DNA from: Candidatus Limimorpha equi
GTDB taxonomy: Bacteria > Bacteroidota > Bacteroidia > Bacteroidales > F082
Reading direction: 5' to 3'
Length of the DNA: 6,729 nucleotides
NCBI GenBank assembly: GCA_018065885.1
Contig: JAGHSL010000318.1
Coordinates: 1 to 6,729, forward strand
Made by a program: the position numbers and the translations under genes. Positions 5,637 through 6,729 of this stretch are shown here, one piece after another. Position 1 is the first letter of the stretch; the number at the start of each line of letters is the position of its first letter. The notes beneath the pieces were generated by a model, which saw only the letters and a list, made by a program, of their open reading frames with translations, was not told where the DNA came from and did no database searches.

Positions 5637-6729
5637 TTATGATTCAATGTTTTCTTTCAGTCGTTCCGCATTTTCAGCCATTTGCAGTTTCTCGATGATT
5701 TCGTTCAGGTCGCCATCCATGACTGCGGAGAGGTTGTATACGGTCAAGCCTTCCACGCGGTGGTCGGTGACACGTCCTTGCGGATAGTTGTAGGTGCGAA
5801 TCTTTGCCGAACGGTCGCCGGTTGAGACCATGGTCTTGCGCTTTGCTGAAATGTCGTTGATGTATTTCTGATATTCCATGTCGTAGATGCGGGTGCGCAA
5901 ACGCGACAAGGCTCTTTCCTTGTTCTTGGGTTGGTCGCGGGTCTCGGTACATTCTATCAGGATTTCCTCCGATTCGCCTGTGTTCGGGTTTTTCCAAACG
6001 TAGCGCAGACGCACACCCGATTCAACCTTGTTCACGTTCTGACCGCCGGCTCCACTCGAACGGAAAGTGTCCCATTTGATTTCGCCTTCGTTGATTTCCA
6101 CGTCAAATTCCTCTGCTTCAGGCAGAACCGCTACAGATGCGGCTGAAGTGTGTATGCGGCCTTGGGTCTCGGTCTTTGGTACGCGCTGCACGCGGTGAAC
6201 GCCCGATTCAAATTTCAGGATGCCGTAAACGCCGTTGCCCGTCACGTTGAAGTCGATTTCCTTGTAGCCGCCGCTGGCGCCTTCGCTGACGGAAGTGATT
6301 TCAATCTTCCAGCCTTTGGCTTCGCAATATTTGGCATACATTCTGAACAAGTCGCCGGCAAAGAGGCAGGCCTCGTCGCCGCCGGTTCCGGCACGGATTT
6401 CCATGATGGCGTTCTTGCTGTCTTGCGGGTCTTTAGGAATCATCATCACGCGGATGTCTTGTTCAAGGACATCAATGCGCGATTGTGCCGCCTCGATTTC
6501 ATCGACGGCCATCTTGCGCATTTCTTCGTCTTTTTCGGTGGCGAGGATTTCGCGTGCTTCCTCAATGTTTGCTTTCAGCAACTTGTATTCCTTGAAAGCG
6601 GTAACGATAGGCTCCAAATCCTTGTAATCCTTGTTGAGCTTGACGAAACGCTTCATGTCGCCTGCAATGGCAGGGTCGGCGAGTTGTTCGCCCATCTCCT
6701 CCCAGCGGTGCTTTATTGTCTCGAGTTTT
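5637..6729 (-). CDS. prfA: Peptide chain release factor 1 (N-terminus outside window)
   Basis: 363 codons are visible and the frame is open to the right edge. The first visible residues (KLETIKHRWEEMGEQL) match the N-terminal coiled region of RF1, so the ATG at 6695 is internal and the true start lies only a few codons beyond the window. RF1 reads UAA and UAG in the ribosomal A site and triggers peptide release. The stop-codon recognition tripeptide is PKT (visible residues 184-186, in RVPKTETQGR), the RF1-type PxT rather than the SPF of RF2. The catalytic GGQ is in SSGAGGQNVNK (about 228-230). REIM RAGTGGDEA-type and IHTSAASVAVLPE stretches are also typical. The total length is close to the usual 360 or so residues. 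It is the upstream partner of pyrF. Confidence 0.98.
   Translation of the reverse strand, partial: KLETIKHRWEEMGEQLADPAIAGDMKRFVKLNKDYKDLEPIVTAFKEYKLLKANIEEAREILATEKDEEMRKMAVDEIEAAQSRIDVLEQDIRVMMIPKDPQDSKNAIMEIRAGTGGDEACLFAGDLFRMYAKYCEAKGWKIEITSVSEGASGGYKEIDFNVTGNGVYGILKFESGVHRVQRVPKTETQGRIHTSAASVAVLPEAEEFDVEINEGEIKWDTFRSSGAGGQNVNKVESGVRLRYVWKNPNTGESEEILIECTETRDQPKNKERALSRLRTRIYDMEYQKYINDISAKRKTMVSTGDRSAKIRTYNYPQGRVTDHRVEGLTVYNLSAVMDGDLNEIIEKLQMAENAERLKENIES

Noticed and set aside
5931..6627. Plus-strand frames opposite prfA (5931-6146 and 6295-6627)
   Set aside because: They are antisense shadows of a highly conserved release factor gene.

Overview
The window looks like a chromosomal segment of a member of the Bacteroidota, most likely order Bacteroidales. 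Three things point there: a large DUF2723-type polytopic membrane protein, a family found almost entirely in this phylum; promoter-like boxes of the TAnnTTTG type in place of the usual -35/-10 pair; and a prfA-pyrF gene pair with Bacteroidota-like protein sequences. All convincing genes lie on the minus strand, so they are read from right to left.

Right end (4800-6729): the 5'-truncated prfA (peptide chain release factor 1) is followed after 9 bases by pyrF (orotidine 5'-phosphate decarboxylase). The pair ends at a strong hairpin terminator at 4709-4745. These are ordinary housekeeping genes for translation termination and UMP synthesis.

Middle gap (4224-4799, 576 bases): this gap is unusually rich in structure. 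From right to left it holds the pyrF terminator, a second minus-strand terminator with no obvious gene feeding it (4535-4574), a plus-strand reading frame of 42 codons with protein-like composition but no start codon (4389-4517), a cluster of TAnnTTTG promoter boxes facing both ways, and two adjacent hairpins (4257-4317) in the presumed leader of the next gene.

Centre (2579-4223): a 437-residue lipoprotein of the Ntn-hydrolase superfamily (choloylglycine hydrolase / C45 / acid-ceramidase-like linear amide hydrolases) is followed after 24 bases by a second, very short lipoprotein gene. The short gene has a nearly duplicated signal peptide and a C-terminus resembling the last strands of the larger enzyme. 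Its reading frame is broken by one extra base in a run of eight A's just after the lipobox cysteine. It is best read as the collapsed remnant of a tandem duplicate, though expression by slippage cannot be excluded. A 14-bp, GAAA-capped terminator closes this unit at 2512-2544.

Left end (1-2383): the DUF2723 membrane protein, probably a GT-C-type glycosyltransferase, has its own promoter and runs off the left edge.

No CRISPR array, tRNA, rRNA, insertion sequence or defence system is visible. Nothing here is clearly a new system. The items most worth a second look are the broken lipoprotein pair, the lipid anchor placed on a removable propeptide, and the unexplained terminator that suggests a small RNA.
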